Part shown: piece by piece, positions 9,242 through 18,052 of the stretch
Numbering within the stretch: position 1 is the first letter of the stretch
Layout of the letters: the number at the start of each line of letters is the position of its first letter
From: Streptomyces sp. GQFP
GTDB lineage: Bacteria; Actinomycetota; Actinomycetes; Streptomycetales; Streptomycetaceae
DNA length: 64,000 nt
Reading direction: 5' to 3'
Assembly (NCBI RefSeq): GCF_021545335.1
Contig: NZ_CP089312.1
Location: 1,922,001-1,986,000, forward strand
Notes under the pieces: generated by a model
Databases searched by the model: none
What the model was told of the DNA's origin: nothing
What the model saw: only the letters and a program-made list of their open reading frames with translations
Position numbers and translations under genes: made by a program

Positions 9242-10540
9242 GTGTGGATCTCGTACGTATGGTCGTCCGACAGAGGGCGGGTGACCGGAACCTGGACGGG
9301 GAGCGAGGACGTGGCGGAAACGGCAGGGGCCGACGGAGCGGGGCATGCCCGGTACACGTTCCGGCTTCGAGTGTCGTCCACCGCCCTCACGCTGCTGAGG
9401 GCGGAGGGGGACCGGTGCCGGTGGGTGTGGAACGAGTGTGTGGACAAGTCGAAGCAAACCCACTCCTGGAACAGCAACCGTCCAGAGGGCACCGACAAGC
9501 GCAACTGCGGTCCTGCGCAGCTCGACAGGATGCTGACCGGTGCCCGTGCGCGCACGCCGTGGCTGCGTGAGGGCTCCAGCGTTCCGCAGCAGCAGTTCAT
9601 CCGGGATTTCGGCAGGTCCAAGGCCAAGGCGCAAAAAGACATCCGCGATCGGGTTCCGCAGCACCGCCGGGCCGGGATGCCGAAGTGGAAGAAGAAGCGC
9701 GAGACGCTGCCGACGTTGAACTACACCCGGCGTGGCTTCCGCCTCAAGGACGGCAGGCTGCATCTGGCGGGCGGCATCGCCTTGACGGTGGTGTGGTCGC
9801 GGGACCTTCCTGCCGAGCCGTCATCGGTGCGCGTCTATCAGGACAGCCTCGGGCACTGGTACGCCAGCTTCGTCGTCCCCGCCGAGGTGCGGCCGCTCCC
9901 CGAGACCGGCCGCGTGATCGGCATCGACTGGGGTGTGAAGGAGACTGCGACCACCACCAGCGACGCCCATGATCTCCCCCACGCCCAGCACGGGCAAAAG
10001 GCCAAGGAGAAACTGTCCCGGTACGACCGGATGATGGCCCGCCGCAAGCCCGCCAAAGGGCAAGCGGCCTCCAAGGGGTACCGCGAGGCCATGAAGTGGC
10101 GGGCGAAGACGTACCAGAAGATCGCCCGCCAGCGGCAGGACACCGGCCGCAAGTGGGCGAAGAAGGTCGTGACCGACCACGACGCGATCGCTGTCGAGGA
10201 CTTCAAGCCGAAGTTTCTCGCCAGGACCACCATGGCCAGGAAGGCCGCTGACGCCGCCATTGGCGCCAACAAACGGGCCCTGATCGAGATGGGCCGCAAG
10301 CACGCACGCCGCGTGCACCTGGTCCACCCCGCGCACACCACCATGGACTGCGCGCACTGCGGAGCGAGAGCCAAGCACGCACTGCCGCTGGGAATGCGCG
10401 CCTACACCTGCACCACCTGCGGAACCGCATCCCCCCGGGACAAGAACTCCGCACACGTGATGCTCATCCGGGCTGGCCTCAACCCGGCTGGTGCCGAGGG
10501 CGTGAGACCATTCGGGGCGCCGCCCCGAATGGCAGCCTGA
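9242..10540 (+). CDS. tnpB: TnpB RNA-guided nuclease
   Basis: A 432-residue protein. The catalytic RuvC-like triad is intact: Asp229 in GRVIGIDWG, Glu319 in AIAVEDF and Asp400 in SPRDKNSAHVM. A zinc ribbon is present with C370-x2-C373 and C390-x2-C393. The N-terminal OrfB helix-turn-helix region includes CRWVWNEC and GSSVPQQQFIRDFG. TnpB proteins are guided by an RNA from the element's right end and cut DNA next to a short motif, which favours element retention. The first 30 residues before GHARYTFRLRVSS are not typical, so the true start may be an internal codon. All visible catalytic residues are conserved, so the enzyme could be active. Confidence 0.92.
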   Translation: MWISYVWSSDRGRVTGTWTGSEDVAETAGADGAGHARYTFRLRVSSTALTLLRAEGDRCRWVWNECVDKSKQTHSWNSNRPEGTDKRNCGPAQLDRMLTGARARTPWLREGSSVPQQQFIRDFGRSKAKAQKDIRDRVPQHRRAGMPKWKKKRETLPTLNYTRRGFRLKDGRLHLAGGIALTVVWSRDLPAEPSSVRVYQDSLGHWYASFVVPAEVRPLPETGRVIGIDWGVKETATTTSDAHDLPHAQHGQKAKEKLSRYDRMMARRKPAKGQAASKGYREAMKWRAKTYQKIARQRQDTGRKWAKKVVTDHDAIAVEDFKPKFLARTTMARKAADAAIGANKRALIEMGRKHARRVHLVHPAHTTMDCAHCGARAKHALPLGMRAYTCTTCGTASPRDKNSAHVMLIRAGLNPAGAEGVRPFGAPPRMAA

Positions 10541-10576
10541 GCCAGGAATCCCCTCCCCTGAGGGAGGGGAGGATTC
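10430..10576 (+). ncRNA. Candidate right-end guide RNA scaffold (omega/reRNA)
   Basis: In TnpB elements the guide RNA overlaps the 3' end of tnpB and runs through the right end into flanking DNA. Here two strong structures fit: a perfect 11-bp stem with a 3-nt loop at 10508-10532 (CCATTCGGGGC / GCCCCGAATGG), inside the tnpB coding end, and the bulged hairpin at about 10546-10576. The guide would begin with ATCGCTCTCGCC, which is arsR sequence. The 5' boundary is a guess. Confidence 0.45.
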
Positions 10577-10716
10577 AAATCGCTCTCGCCCTGGGCCAGC
10601 GCCCACACGATGTGCAGCCGGGCGGGCGAGGCGAGCAGCCCGAAGGCCCCGGCGGCCTCCGCCAGCACCTCGGCGGACGGATCGTCGGAACCGGGGCTGC
10701 CCGTACCTGTTACCAC
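10577..10716 (-). pseudogene. ArsR-family regulator, N-terminal fragment cut by the TnpB element
   Basis: From GTG 10716 the frame encodes about 46 residues including AFGLLASPARLHIVWALAQG and E-S-D, the first helices of an ArsR winged helix. The sequence then runs straight into the element's right end. The rest of the recognition helix and the C-terminus are not found on the left flank of the element. The gene must be inactive. Confidence 0.85.
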
Positions 10717-10725
10717 CGGCCCAGT

Positions 10726-11817
10726 TTAGGCCCGTACGGGACCCGTGCTGCTCCGCACGATGAGGTGGGCGGGGATGACGGTGACAAGGCCCGTGTCCGG
10801 CTCCGCACCGGCCGTCGCACCCATGTTCGCCTGACCGTCGATCCGTGCCAGGAGCAGCCGCAGCGAGCGTGTGCCGATCTCCTGGAAGTCGGTGCGGATG
10901 GTCGTCAGCGGGGGCAGCAGGTGGGCCGCTTCCGGGATGTCGTCGTAACCGACGACGCTGACGTCGTGCGGGACCCGGCGGCCGGCCTCGTGGAAGGCGC
11001 GCAGCGCGCCGAGCGCCATCTGGTCGTTGGAGGCGAAGACGGCGGTGACGTCCGGATCGCGGGCGAGCCGCCGGCCCAGTTCGTATCCGGAGTCGGCGCT
11101 CCAGTCGCCGACGAGCGGCTCGGGCACCTCGGCCCCGGCCTTCTCCAGGGTCTCGCGCCAGCTCGCGGCCCGGCGTTCGGCGGAGGTCCAGCCGGTGGGT
11201 CCGGCGATGTGCCGGACCGTACGGTGGCCCAGGTCCAGGAGGTGTTCGGTGGCGAGGCGCGCTCCGCCCCGAGAGTCGGCGGTGACCATGGGGGTGTCGT
11301 CGCCGAGGGCGTTGTCCATCACGACGAGGGGGATGTCGAGGTGCGCCTCGGCGAGCGCCTTGCCCACCCGCCGCTGCGGGGCGATGGCGATGACCCCGTC
11401 GGCGCCCTCCGCGGACAGCCGGTCCACGGCCTGGACGACGGTGTCCCGGTCGGCGGTGTCGAGGGCGATGGAGCTGACCAGGTAACCCGCGTCCTGGGCC
11501 GCGGTGTTGATCGCGGTGAGCGTGGAGGCGGGCCCGTAGCGGGCCGCGTCGAAGGAGATCACCCCGAGCATCCGGGTCCGCCCGCTGGCCAGCGAACGTG
11601 CGCTGCGGCTCGGCCGGTACCCGAGCGACCGCATGGCCTCAAGGACGGCTTCCCGGGTCTCGGCCCGCACGGCCGGGTTGTCGTTGAGCACCCGCGACAC
11701 GGTCTGCTTGGAGACACCGGCCAGCCGCGCCACGTCGTCCATCACCGGCCGCGTTCCCGCGAAGTTGCGTCGGCTGCGCCCCTTGGGAGCGGCGCCGCCA
11801 CCGGCACTTCGGGTCAT
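10726..11817 (-). CDS. LacI-family repressor of the galactoside operon
   Basis: A 363-residue protein. ATG 11817 is preferred over ATG 11826 because AAGG is correctly spaced only for the former. The N-terminal LacI helix-turn-helix (VMDDVARLAGVSKQTVSRVL, about 27-50) and hinge (ARSLASGRTRMLGVI) lead into a periplasmic-binding-protein-like effector domain, with FASNDQMALGAL and DVSVVGYDDIPEA near the end. It is the last gene after MFS and two GH35 genes on the same strand, 99 bp downstream of the nearest one. The perfect palindrome upstream of the MFS gene is a strong candidate operator. The inducer is probably a galactoside or galacto-oligosaccharide, inferred from the neighbours. Confidence 0.92.
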   Translation of the reverse strand: MTRSAGGGAAPKGRSRRNFAGTRPVMDDVARLAGVSKQTVSRVLNDNPAVRAETREAVLEAMRSLGYRPSRSARSLASGRTRMLGVISFDAARYGPASTLTAINTAAQDAGYLVSSIALDTADRDTVVQAVDRLSAEGADGVIAIAPQRRVGKALAEAHLDIPLVVMDNALGDDTPMVTADSRGGARLATEHLLDLGHRTVRHIAGPTGWTSAERRAASWRETLEKAGAEVPEPLVGDWSADSGYELGRRLARDPDVTAVFASNDQMALGALRAFHEAGRRVPHDVSVVGYDDIPEAAHLLPPLTTIRTDFQEIGTRSLRLLLARIDGQANMGATAGAEPDTGLVTVIPAHLIVRSSTGPVRA

Positions 11818-11916
11818 GGGGTGCATCCTTCGGCTTCGTCCCGTGGGTGGCGGTAGTGCCCCGCCCGGCTGGCCCACAGGATAGGCCGCCGGACGGCGGT
11901 CACCACCGACCGGGAC

Positions 11917-14286
11917 CTACCCGGTGATCACCTGAGTCCGTACGGTGACCCATTCGACGCGCGAGATCCCGGCCTCCCCCACCGGCACGGGCACCGGCAG
12001 ATACACGGGTGCGTCGGCGGCGAACGGCAGCACCTTCACGCGCAGCCCTCCGCCGGTGCGCAGTGCGCCGTCCGGGATCCGGTCGAGGGCGATGTCCCAG
12101 ACCCGCCCCGCGGAGAACTGGTCGGCGACCAGCGTCTCCCCGACATACGCGCGGGCCACGTCACCGGTCCAGTGGATGCGCAACAGCGTTCCGGTGCGCG
12201 GGAGTTGGTCCGGTACGTCGATGAGGTACTCGGCGGCGGACGTGTCGAAGTACTTGTCGGCGGGCGCGCTGGCCCGGTCCAGTACGCCGGTGACGGTGTC
12301 GGGGGCAGGTCCGGCGGCCCGGAGGAGGGAGACGTCGAGGGTGCCCGAGTCGCCGCCCGTGGGGAGCGTGTAGCGGGTGAACACCCCGTCGGCGGTCACG
12401 GCCAGGTTCTCGCCGGGAGGCCGCTCGGGTGCGGGCAGCACGGCGAACGAGGTCTCCGCCGCCGCGCTGTGCACCCGCACCTCCCCGGCCGGTTCGTCGA
12501 AGACGACCCCGTCCCCGGCGCCGCACAGGACCAGCCGCTCGGCGCCCCAAGCCGCACCCCGGTAGGCGGTACGGGCGGTCGCCGCGTCCAGCACCAGGAG
12601 GCCGACCTGTCCGCCGTCCAGCGTGCCGACCTCGACGAGGGCGTCGGTGCCGGGCCGCAGCCCGGTGACGAGGAAGCGTCCGTCGGCGGACACGACCTTC
12701 CCCATGGGCGTGTGCACATACCTCAACGTGCTGATGTCCAGGGCCAGTTCGACGTCCACCCCGTCCGTGGCGGCCAGCACCAGGACGGTACGTCCGCCGA
12801 CGTCGACCGTGCACACGGGCTGGGCGGTGGCCCAGTCGAGCCGCAGTCCGGCGACGTCGAGCCGTAACGGCCAGCAGAAATAGGCTCCTTGAGGGATCGT
12901 CACCGGCGCGCTGGGCACGGTCAGTTCGGGCCCGTCCGGAAACTCGACCGTGAACGACGTGTCCGGATGGTCGGGCAACGGCTCGTGCGGCTGATGGTTG
13001 TTGACGAACAGGAAACCGGAGTCGCCGTCGCTCCGCACGGCCCATCGCAGCGTCCCCCGGTCGTCCTGCCCGGCCGGCTGCCGCTCGGGCAGCACGGACT
13101 CCATGGGCGCGATGCGCTCGCCGAAGTCCGCCAACAGCAGGTGCTGGAGGCGCAGTTCGTCGTACGAGGGCCGGTACTGGCCGTACTCGCCGAGCGGGGC
13201 CTGGAAGTCGTACGTCAGGACAGGCAGGTCGTTCGGGTAGTCGGTGGCGTGGGACTCCTGGAGGGTGCTCAGCTCACCGGCGGGATTCGTGCCGCCGTGG
13301 AACATGTAGTAGCCCTGCCAGACCGAGCCGCACCCGATCTTCGTGAGCCCGAGCGCGCCGATGTCGGCGGCGTCGACCCGCGGCCGGCGGTGGTAGGCCA
13401 CGGCCATCCCGCCGCCCAACTCGCAGGTGGCCCAGGGGAATCGGTCGGTGGGCGCCGGTTCTCCGCCTCGTACGGTCGTCGGGCGCAGGTCGGCGCCGAT
13501 GCCCTCGTCGTCGCGCTGGTGGGTGAAGAAGAAGTGCTTGCGGCAGGTGTCGGACCAGCCGCCGTCCCACTCGGTCCAGAAGGTCTCGGTGTAGCCGCCG
13601 TACAGCGGAAGCAGTTCGTCGGGCGGGAGTTGGACTCCGCCCCAGGCGGTCGAGGTCCAGAGCGGGGCGCTCAGCCCGGCCTCCTGTGCCACGCGCTTGA
13701 GGGTGAGGAGGTGGCCGGGCTGGTCGTACAGCTCGTTCTCGATCTGGACGGCGACGATCGGGCCGCCGTGCGCCCGGTCGAGCCCCTTCAACTGCTCGGC
13801 GATCGCGGTGAACCAGCCGTGTACGGGTCCCAGGTAGTCGGGGTCGTCGGTGCGGGGTGCGGTGGTGCGGGTGAGCAGCCAGTCGGGCAGGCCGCCGTTG
13901 CGTACCTCTGCGTGGCTCCAGGGCCCGATGCGCGGGATGAAGTCCAGGCCGTGGCGGGCGCAGAGTTCGGCGAAGCGGCGCAGGTCGCGGTCGCCGTCGA
14001 AGCGGATCCGGCCCTCGATCTCCTCGTGGTGGATCCAGATGAGGTAGCTGGCGACGGCCGTGACACCGGCCGCCTTCATCTTCAGCAGCTCCTCCTCCCA
14101 CTCCCCGGCCGGGTAGCGGGAGTAATGGAACTCGCCGGAGACGGGGAACGAGGGGCGTCCGCCGCGGGTGAACCAGCGGCTGGTCACCTCGATCGGGTCG
14201 GCGACGCCCGGCGCGTCGGTGAAGGGGAGGTGGCCGGTGAGCGGGGGTCCGGCGGGCGCCGGGATCCGGAGGGAGTGGTGGGTCAC
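11917..14286 (-). CDS. GH35 beta-galactosidase-like enzyme, long form
   Basis: A 789-residue protein starting at GTG 14286, which overlaps the upstream GH35 stop as GTGA. The N-terminal TIM-barrel has GH35 features: SGEFHYSRYPAGEWEEELLK, IPRIGPWSHAEVRNGGLPDWL and the acid/base region AVQIENELYDQ with Glu185. A CELGGGMAVAYHRRP segment is the probable nucleophile region and YYMFHGGTNP matches the family. Beta-sandwich domains follow. No signal peptide is seen, so it should be cytosolic and act on imported oligosaccharides. Codon 474 is TTA. Paired with a shorter GH35, it may handle a different linkage or branched galactan fragment. Confidence 0.9.
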   Translation of the reverse strand: MTHHSLRIPAPAGPPLTGHLPFTDAPGVADPIEVTSRWFTRGGRPSFPVSGEFHYSRYPAGEWEEELLKMKAAGVTAVASYLIWIHHEEIEGRIRFDGDRDLRRFAELCARHGLDFIPRIGPWSHAEVRNGGLPDWLLTRTTAPRTDDPDYLGPVHGWFTAIAEQLKGLDRAHGGPIVAVQIENELYDQPGHLLTLKRVAQEAGLSAPLWTSTAWGGVQLPPDELLPLYGGYTETFWTEWDGGWSDTCRKHFFFTHQRDDEGIGADLRPTTVRGGEPAPTDRFPWATCELGGGMAVAYHRRPRVDAADIGALGLTKIGCGSVWQGYYMFHGGTNPAGELSTLQESHATDYPNDLPVLTYDFQAPLGEYGQYRPSYDELRLQHLLLADFGERIAPMESVLPERQPAGQDDRGTLRWAVRSDGDSGFLFVNNHQPHEPLPDHPDTSFTVEFPDGPELTVPSAPVTIPQGAYFCWPLRLDVAGLRLDWATAQPVCTVDVGGRTVLVLAATDGVDVELALDISTLRYVHTPMGKVVSADGRFLVTGLRPGTDALVEVGTLDGGQVGLLVLDAATARTAYRGAAWGAERLVLCGAGDGVVFDEPAGEVRVHSAAAETSFAVLPAPERPPGENLAVTADGVFTRYTLPTGGDSGTLDVSLLRAAGPAPDTVTGVLDRASAPADKYFDTSAAEYLIDVPDQLPRTGTLLRIHWTGDVARAYVGETLVADQFSAGRVWDIALDRIPDGALRTGGGLRVKVLPFAADAPVYLPVPVPVGEAGISRVEWVTVRTQVITG

Positions 14287-16043
14287 GGTTTCACCGGTCC
14301 GAGGTCGGGGGTGTCGGTGAGCAGCGCCTGTGCGGAGGTGGTGGCGTTCAGCTCAAGGAGCACCAACTCGTTGGCGCCGGGGCGCAGTACGGGGGCGGGG
14401 ACGTAGAGGGTGCGCTGCGGGCCGCGGTTCCAGTAGCGGCCGAGGTGGAAGTTGTTGATCCAGGCCTGGCCCTTGGTCCAGCCGGGCAGCGACAGGAAGG
14501 TGTCGGCGGGGGCCTCGACCTCGAACGTGCCCTTGTAGAAGGCGGGTTGGGTGGCCGGGGTCGCGTCGGAGGGCGCGAAGGGCAGGGCGCTGAGGTCGTC
14601 GAGGGTGAGGGGGTGGCTGTCCCAGCCGTGCAGGGCGGTGCCGTTGAAGGTGACCGCCCCTAGGAGGCCCTTTTGCGAGCCGATGCGCGGCCCGTAGTTG
14701 ACCCCGCCCATGTTCTCGACGAGCACGTCGACTGCCGCTCCGGCGAAGGGGATCCGGACGGGCAGGGTCTCGTCGTGCCGCTCGCGTTCGAGTACGCCGA
14801 CGGGGGCGCCGTCGACGAACACCTGAGCCCGGTCGCCCACTCCGTCGGCGAAGTGCAGCAGCCCGTCGCCCGCGAGGGGAGCGGTGGTGCGGTACAGGAC
14901 GTACCCGGCGCGCAGCCCCAGCTCGTCCATGGTCGCCGGTTCCTCGGTACGAACGGGCTTGGCGAGAACCCCCACATTGGGCAGCAAGGGCGCCCGCTGC
15001 CCCAACTCCACCACCGTGGGCGGGAGTTTGCGGCTCGGCGCGGGAACCGGCTCGTCGGGGACGGGTGCGTGCCGGGCGATGACCTCGCGGAAGGCGTGGT
15101 ACTTCGGTCCGGGGTCGCCGTTCTCGGTGAGGGCGGCGTCGTAGTCGTAGGACGTGACCATGGGCTGGTAGGCGTGGTCGTGGTTGGCGCCGTTGGTGAA
15201 GGCGAAGTTGGTGCCGCCGTGGAACATGTAGATGTTGACGGACGCCCCCGCCGAGAGCAGCCGGTCCAGGTCGGCGGCGGCGTCGGCCGCGTCCCGGACG
15301 TGGTGCTCCTCGCCCCAGTGGTCGAACCAGCCGATCCAGAACTCCGCGCACATCAGGGGCCCTTCGGGCTGATGCGCCCTCAACTTCTTCAGGGAAGCGG
15401 CGACTCTGCTGCCGAAGGTGCCGGTCGTGAGCACCCCGGGAAGGCTGCCGGCCGCCAGATGCTCGGGGTTGGCCTGGTCGCAGGTGAAGAGCAACTCCCC
15501 GATCCCGCGCGAGCGCAGGGCCTCCGCGAGGTGTTCGAGATACGCGGCGTCGTCACCGTAGGCCCCGAACTCGTTCTCCACCTGCACGGCGATCACGGGA
15601 CCGCCCGACTCGGCGAGATACGGCAGCAGCGGAGGCAGCAGGAGATCCAGATAGCGGTCGATGGCGCCCGTGAAACGGGGGTCGCTGGAGCGCAGCCGGA
15701 TGTCGGGGTCGGTGGTGAGCCAGGAGGGCAGCCCGCCGCCGTCCCACTCGGCGCAGATGAACGGCCCGGGCCGCAGCAGGACGTGCAGCCCCTCCGCCTT
15801 GGCCAGTCGCAGATAGCGGGGCAGGTCGAGGATGCCGTCGAGGGCGAGGGTGCCCGGTTCGGGCTGGTGGAGGTTCCAGGGGACGTACGTCTCCACGGTG
15901 TTGAGGCCCATCAGCCGGGCCTTGCGCAGCCGGTCGGCCCACTGGTCGGGGTGGACGCGGAAGTAGTGCATCGCGCCGGAGATGATCCGGAACGGCTCGC
16001 CGTGCAGCAGGAAACCGTCGGACGTCGTTGTCAGGGCGGGCAT
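14283..16043 (-). CDS. GH35 beta-galactosidase
   Basis: A 586-residue protein from ATG 16043. It matches canonical bacterial GH35 enzymes: SGAMHYFRVHPDQWADRLRK, NTVETYVPWNLHQPEPG, RPGPFICAEWDGGGLPSWL, acid/base Glu158 in VQVENEFGAYG, nucleophile Glu234 in CAEFWIGWFDHWG, and YMFHGGTNFAFTNGAN. C-terminal beta-sandwich domains end at about 580 with the PGANELVLLELN segment. No signal peptide is present. It releases terminal beta-galactose from oligosaccharides in the cytosol. Its stop overlaps the start of the second GH35 gene, so the two are translationally coupled. It lies 70 bp downstream of the MFS transporter. Confidence 0.95.
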   Translation of the reverse strand: MPALTTTSDGFLLHGEPFRIISGAMHYFRVHPDQWADRLRKARLMGLNTVETYVPWNLHQPEPGTLALDGILDLPRYLRLAKAEGLHVLLRPGPFICAEWDGGGLPSWLTTDPDIRLRSSDPRFTGAIDRYLDLLLPPLLPYLAESGGPVIAVQVENEFGAYGDDAAYLEHLAEALRSRGIGELLFTCDQANPEHLAAGSLPGVLTTGTFGSRVAASLKKLRAHQPEGPLMCAEFWIGWFDHWGEEHHVRDAADAAADLDRLLSAGASVNIYMFHGGTNFAFTNGANHDHAYQPMVTSYDYDAALTENGDPGPKYHAFREVIARHAPVPDEPVPAPSRKLPPTVVELGQRAPLLPNVGVLAKPVRTEEPATMDELGLRAGYVLYRTTAPLAGDGLLHFADGVGDRAQVFVDGAPVGVLERERHDETLPVRIPFAGAAVDVLVENMGGVNYGPRIGSQKGLLGAVTFNGTALHGWDSHPLTLDDLSALPFAPSDATPATQPAFYKGTFEVEAPADTFLSLPGWTKGQAWINNFHLGRYWNRGPQRTLYVPAPVLRPGANELVLLELNATTSAQALLTDTPDLGPVKP

Positions 16044-16113
16044 GCGGGGGTTTCCCTTCGGGTCGTGGACTCCAGCCGGTCCGCTGGAGGGTGGTGGTCG
16101 GTGAGCGAGGGGG

Positions 16114-17346
16114 TCAGTGGGTGCGGGTCGCCCGGATCAGCCAGACCGTGGCGGCCAGACAGAGCGCCGAGACCCCGCTGAGCAGCAGCGGCACGGCCCG
16201 TACGCCGGACCACTCGATGGCCTTGCCGAGCACCGGTCCCGCGGCCACTCCCCCGGCCATCGACGCGGCGATGACCACGGCACCGGCTCTCCGGGCGCGT
16301 GGGGCGGCCCGGTTCAGCCAGGGCAGCCCGGTGGGGAAGATGGGCGCGATGAAGAGGCCGACGCCCGCGTAGGCGTAGGGGGCGAGTCCGGGTATCGCGG
16401 CCAGCAGCAGGCAGACGGTCATCCCGGCGCAGGACACCGCGATGATCGACTGGGCGGAGTGGCGCAGAGCGAGCGGCGCGACCAGGAACCGGCCGATCGT
16501 CATCATCAGCCAGTACACGGAGGTGGCTGTGGCGGCGGCTCCGGCGCCGTACCCGACCGTCTCCAGGTGCGTCGGCTCCCACCCGCCGACGCCCGCCTCG
16601 ATGCCCACGTGCAGGACATAGAGGGTGACGAAGACGCCGAGTACGGAGCCCAGGCTGCGGGCGAGGACCTGCCCGCCGGGGACGCCGGACTCGGGTGCGG
16701 GGGTCTGCTGCGGTACGTGTTCCCGTACGCCCCGAAGGCACAGGAGCAGGGGCAGGTTGGCGAGCGAGAAGGCGAGGAAAACGGCCGGATAGTGCTCCGA
16801 GCCGACCGCGCCGATCAGCGCCGGGCCGAGGATCGCGCCGATGCCGAAGTGGGCGTTGAGGATGTTCAGCATCGCCGTCGAACGCTTGCCGAAGCCGATC
16901 GCGAAGAGCTGGTTGAGGCCGTAGTCGATACCGCCGAAGCCGAGCCCGGCGAGCAGGGCGGCGGCCAGCGCGACCGGCCAGTTCGGCGCCAGCGCGAAGC
17001 CGGCCGCACCGACGGCCATCAGGACGTACGAGCTGCCGAGGATGCGCCGGTTGCCGATCCGGACGTACAGCCGGTCGAAGAGGAGCACCCCGGCGACCCC
17101 GCCGACGAAGTGGGCGCTCAGCCCGAGACCGGCGGCCGACGGGGAGAGCCCGAACTCGTCGCGGAGGGCCGGGATCGCCGGACCGTACAGGGCCTGGAGG
17201 GCCCCGATCAGCACGAAGCCGACGCAGGAGGCGACCACGGCGGCGGGGCTGAAGACGGGGGTGGCTGGGCCGACAGGGGTCTCTGGGCCGATGGGGGATG
17301 TCCGTCGCTCGGTGACCGCCGGTCGTGCCGTCGGTTGATCGGTCAC
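16114..17346 (-). CDS. MFS transporter, probably for galactosides
   Basis: A 410-residue membrane protein. GTG 17346 is chosen because GGGAG precedes it and the frame further upstream runs toward the operator. About twelve hydrophobic segments are visible, beginning VVASCVGFVLIGALQALYGP (about 35-55). The loop after helix 2, LLFDRLYVRIGNRRILG, resembles the MFS signature. It is the first gene of a four-gene minus-strand set with two GH35 enzymes and a LacI regulator, so uptake of a beta-galactoside is the natural guess. The sequence does not prove substrate or direction. Confidence 0.85.
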   Translation of the reverse strand: MTDQPTARPAVTERRTSPIGPETPVGPATPVFSPAAVVASCVGFVLIGALQALYGPAIPALRDEFGLSPSAAGLGLSAHFVGGVAGVLLFDRLYVRIGNRRILGSSYVLMAVGAAGFALAPNWPVALAAALLAGLGFGGIDYGLNQLFAIGFGKRSTAMLNILNAHFGIGAILGPALIGAVGSEHYPAVFLAFSLANLPLLLCLRGVREHVPQQTPAPESGVPGGQVLARSLGSVLGVFVTLYVLHVGIEAGVGGWEPTHLETVGYGAGAAATATSVYWLMMTIGRFLVAPLALRHSAQSIIAVSCAGMTVCLLLAAIPGLAPYAYAGVGLFIAPIFPTGLPWLNRAAPRARRAGAVVIAASMAGGVAAGPVLGKAIEWSGVRAVPLLLSGVSALCLAATVWLIRATRTH

Positions 17347-17405
17347 GTGGACTCCCGTCACCTGTGGTCGAGAACGCGGCTGACTCGTCCTCGCGCCGGT
17401 GCGGG

Positions 17406-17441
17406 GACGGCACAAATGTTACCGGTAACATTTGTGCCGTC
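17406..17441. promoter_or_regulatory. Perfect 36-bp palindromic operator for the galactoside operon
   Basis: A perfect inverted repeat of 18 bp per arm is centred on TGTTACCGGTAACA, 60 bp upstream of the MFS start. A central CG step and the TGTTACC half-site are typical of LacI-family operators. The LacI gene of the same operon is the obvious binder. The symmetry extends far beyond a normal 14-20 bp site, so the transcript could also fold as a hairpin. Confidence 0.85.
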
Positions 17442-17443
17442 AA

Positions 17444-17474
17444 GATCCCCCGAGGCCTTTCGCCTCAGGGGATC
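17444..17474 (-). terminator. Hairpin terminator behind the small unknown gene
   Basis: GATCCCC/GGGGATC and GAGGC/GCCTC arms with one mismatch form a strong stem around a 5-nt loop, 19 bp beyond the stop of the minus-strand gene 17494-17790. It would insulate that gene from the operator and operon downstream. Confidence 0.6.
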
Positions 17475-17493
17475 CGCAAGGGAGTCGGCGGGA

Positions 17494-17790
17494 TCAGCCG
17501 CCGGTGCCCAGCGACCAGCTGGGAACGCTGCCGGCCAGTCGGCAGGCGAGGAAGTACAGCGGTATCGGCGGGGTGTACGGGGAGTCACCCTCGGGGCTGT
17601 GGATCAGCCGGGGCCGGACGGACGGGGACGCCGGTCGGGTGCGCGTCCAGGACGGGTCGGCGAGCTGCGCGCCGACCACGTAACGGGTGCTCGGCGGCCA
17701 GGTGACTCCAATGTGGGAGCCGGACGGCACGATCCACCACCAGCGCTGGTCGTCGGCGAAGACACAGCCGACGCGGGGCAGGCTGTCCAT
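17494..17790 (-). CDS. Small protein of unknown function
   Basis: A 98-residue protein if it starts at ATG 17790 (MDSLPRVGCVFADDQRWWWI). The frame stays open further upstream, but that part is a dispersed intergenic repeat, so the internal start is preferred. Visible features are a W-W-W-I-V-P-S-G-S core, T-W-P-P-S-T-R-Y-V-V-G-A, and P-Y-T-P-P-I-P-L-Y-F-L near the end. I recall similar short proteins beside HATPase and XRE/DUF397 genes in streptomycetes, as here, but know no function. A terminator-like hairpin follows. Confidence 0.65.
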   Translation of the reverse strand: MDSLPRVGCVFADDQRWWWIVPSGSHIGVTWPPSTRYVVGAQLADPSWTRTRPASPSVRPRLIHSPEGDSPYTPPIPLYFLACRLAGSVPSWSLGTGG

Positions 17791-17838
17791 GATCCGCCGG
17801 CCATGCTCACGGGGTGTGCCGACGGCGTCACAGCCGAG

Positions 17839-17957
17839 GCGCTCCGCTGGAAGCGCCGGGAGGTGTTGTGGGTTCGCTGCGGCGCCGTCGTGGTTGATCG
17901 CGCCAACGCGGCGGAGCCGCAGATGTTGCAGCCCCGCGCCCCTTTGGTGCGCTGCCG
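17839..17957. repeat. Streptomyces dispersed GC-rich repeat
   Basis: The stretch with CGCGGCGGAGCCGCAGATGT and CCCCGCGCCCCTTTGG resembles a dispersed repeat common between Streptomyces genes. It lies just upstream of the 98-residue gene and creates a false in-frame extension of it. Boundaries are approximate. Confidence 0.55.
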
Positions 17958-18052
17958 AACCGTAGCGGATATCGCCGGGCCCTCGCTTTGTCGCGGGGGC
18001 TGCGTGGAGCGGCGGGAGCGTGAGGTGGGTGACCGGGCCGTGGGGGCGCGGG

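Larger units (their letters stand above)
9208..10576 (+). mobile_element. TnpB-only IS200/IS605-group element (IS1341-like)
   Basis: The element carries one gene, tnpB, and no Y1 transposase. The right end is well placed: after the tnpB stop a bulged hairpin ends in GGATTCAA at about 10576, and the interrupted arsR sequence resumes at once. The left end is uncertain; it must lie between the peptidase E remnant (to about 9204) and tnpB. The two flanks belong to different genes, so this is not a clean insertion and a deletion or rearrangement probably followed. Mobilisation would need a TnpA in trans. Confidence 0.75.
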
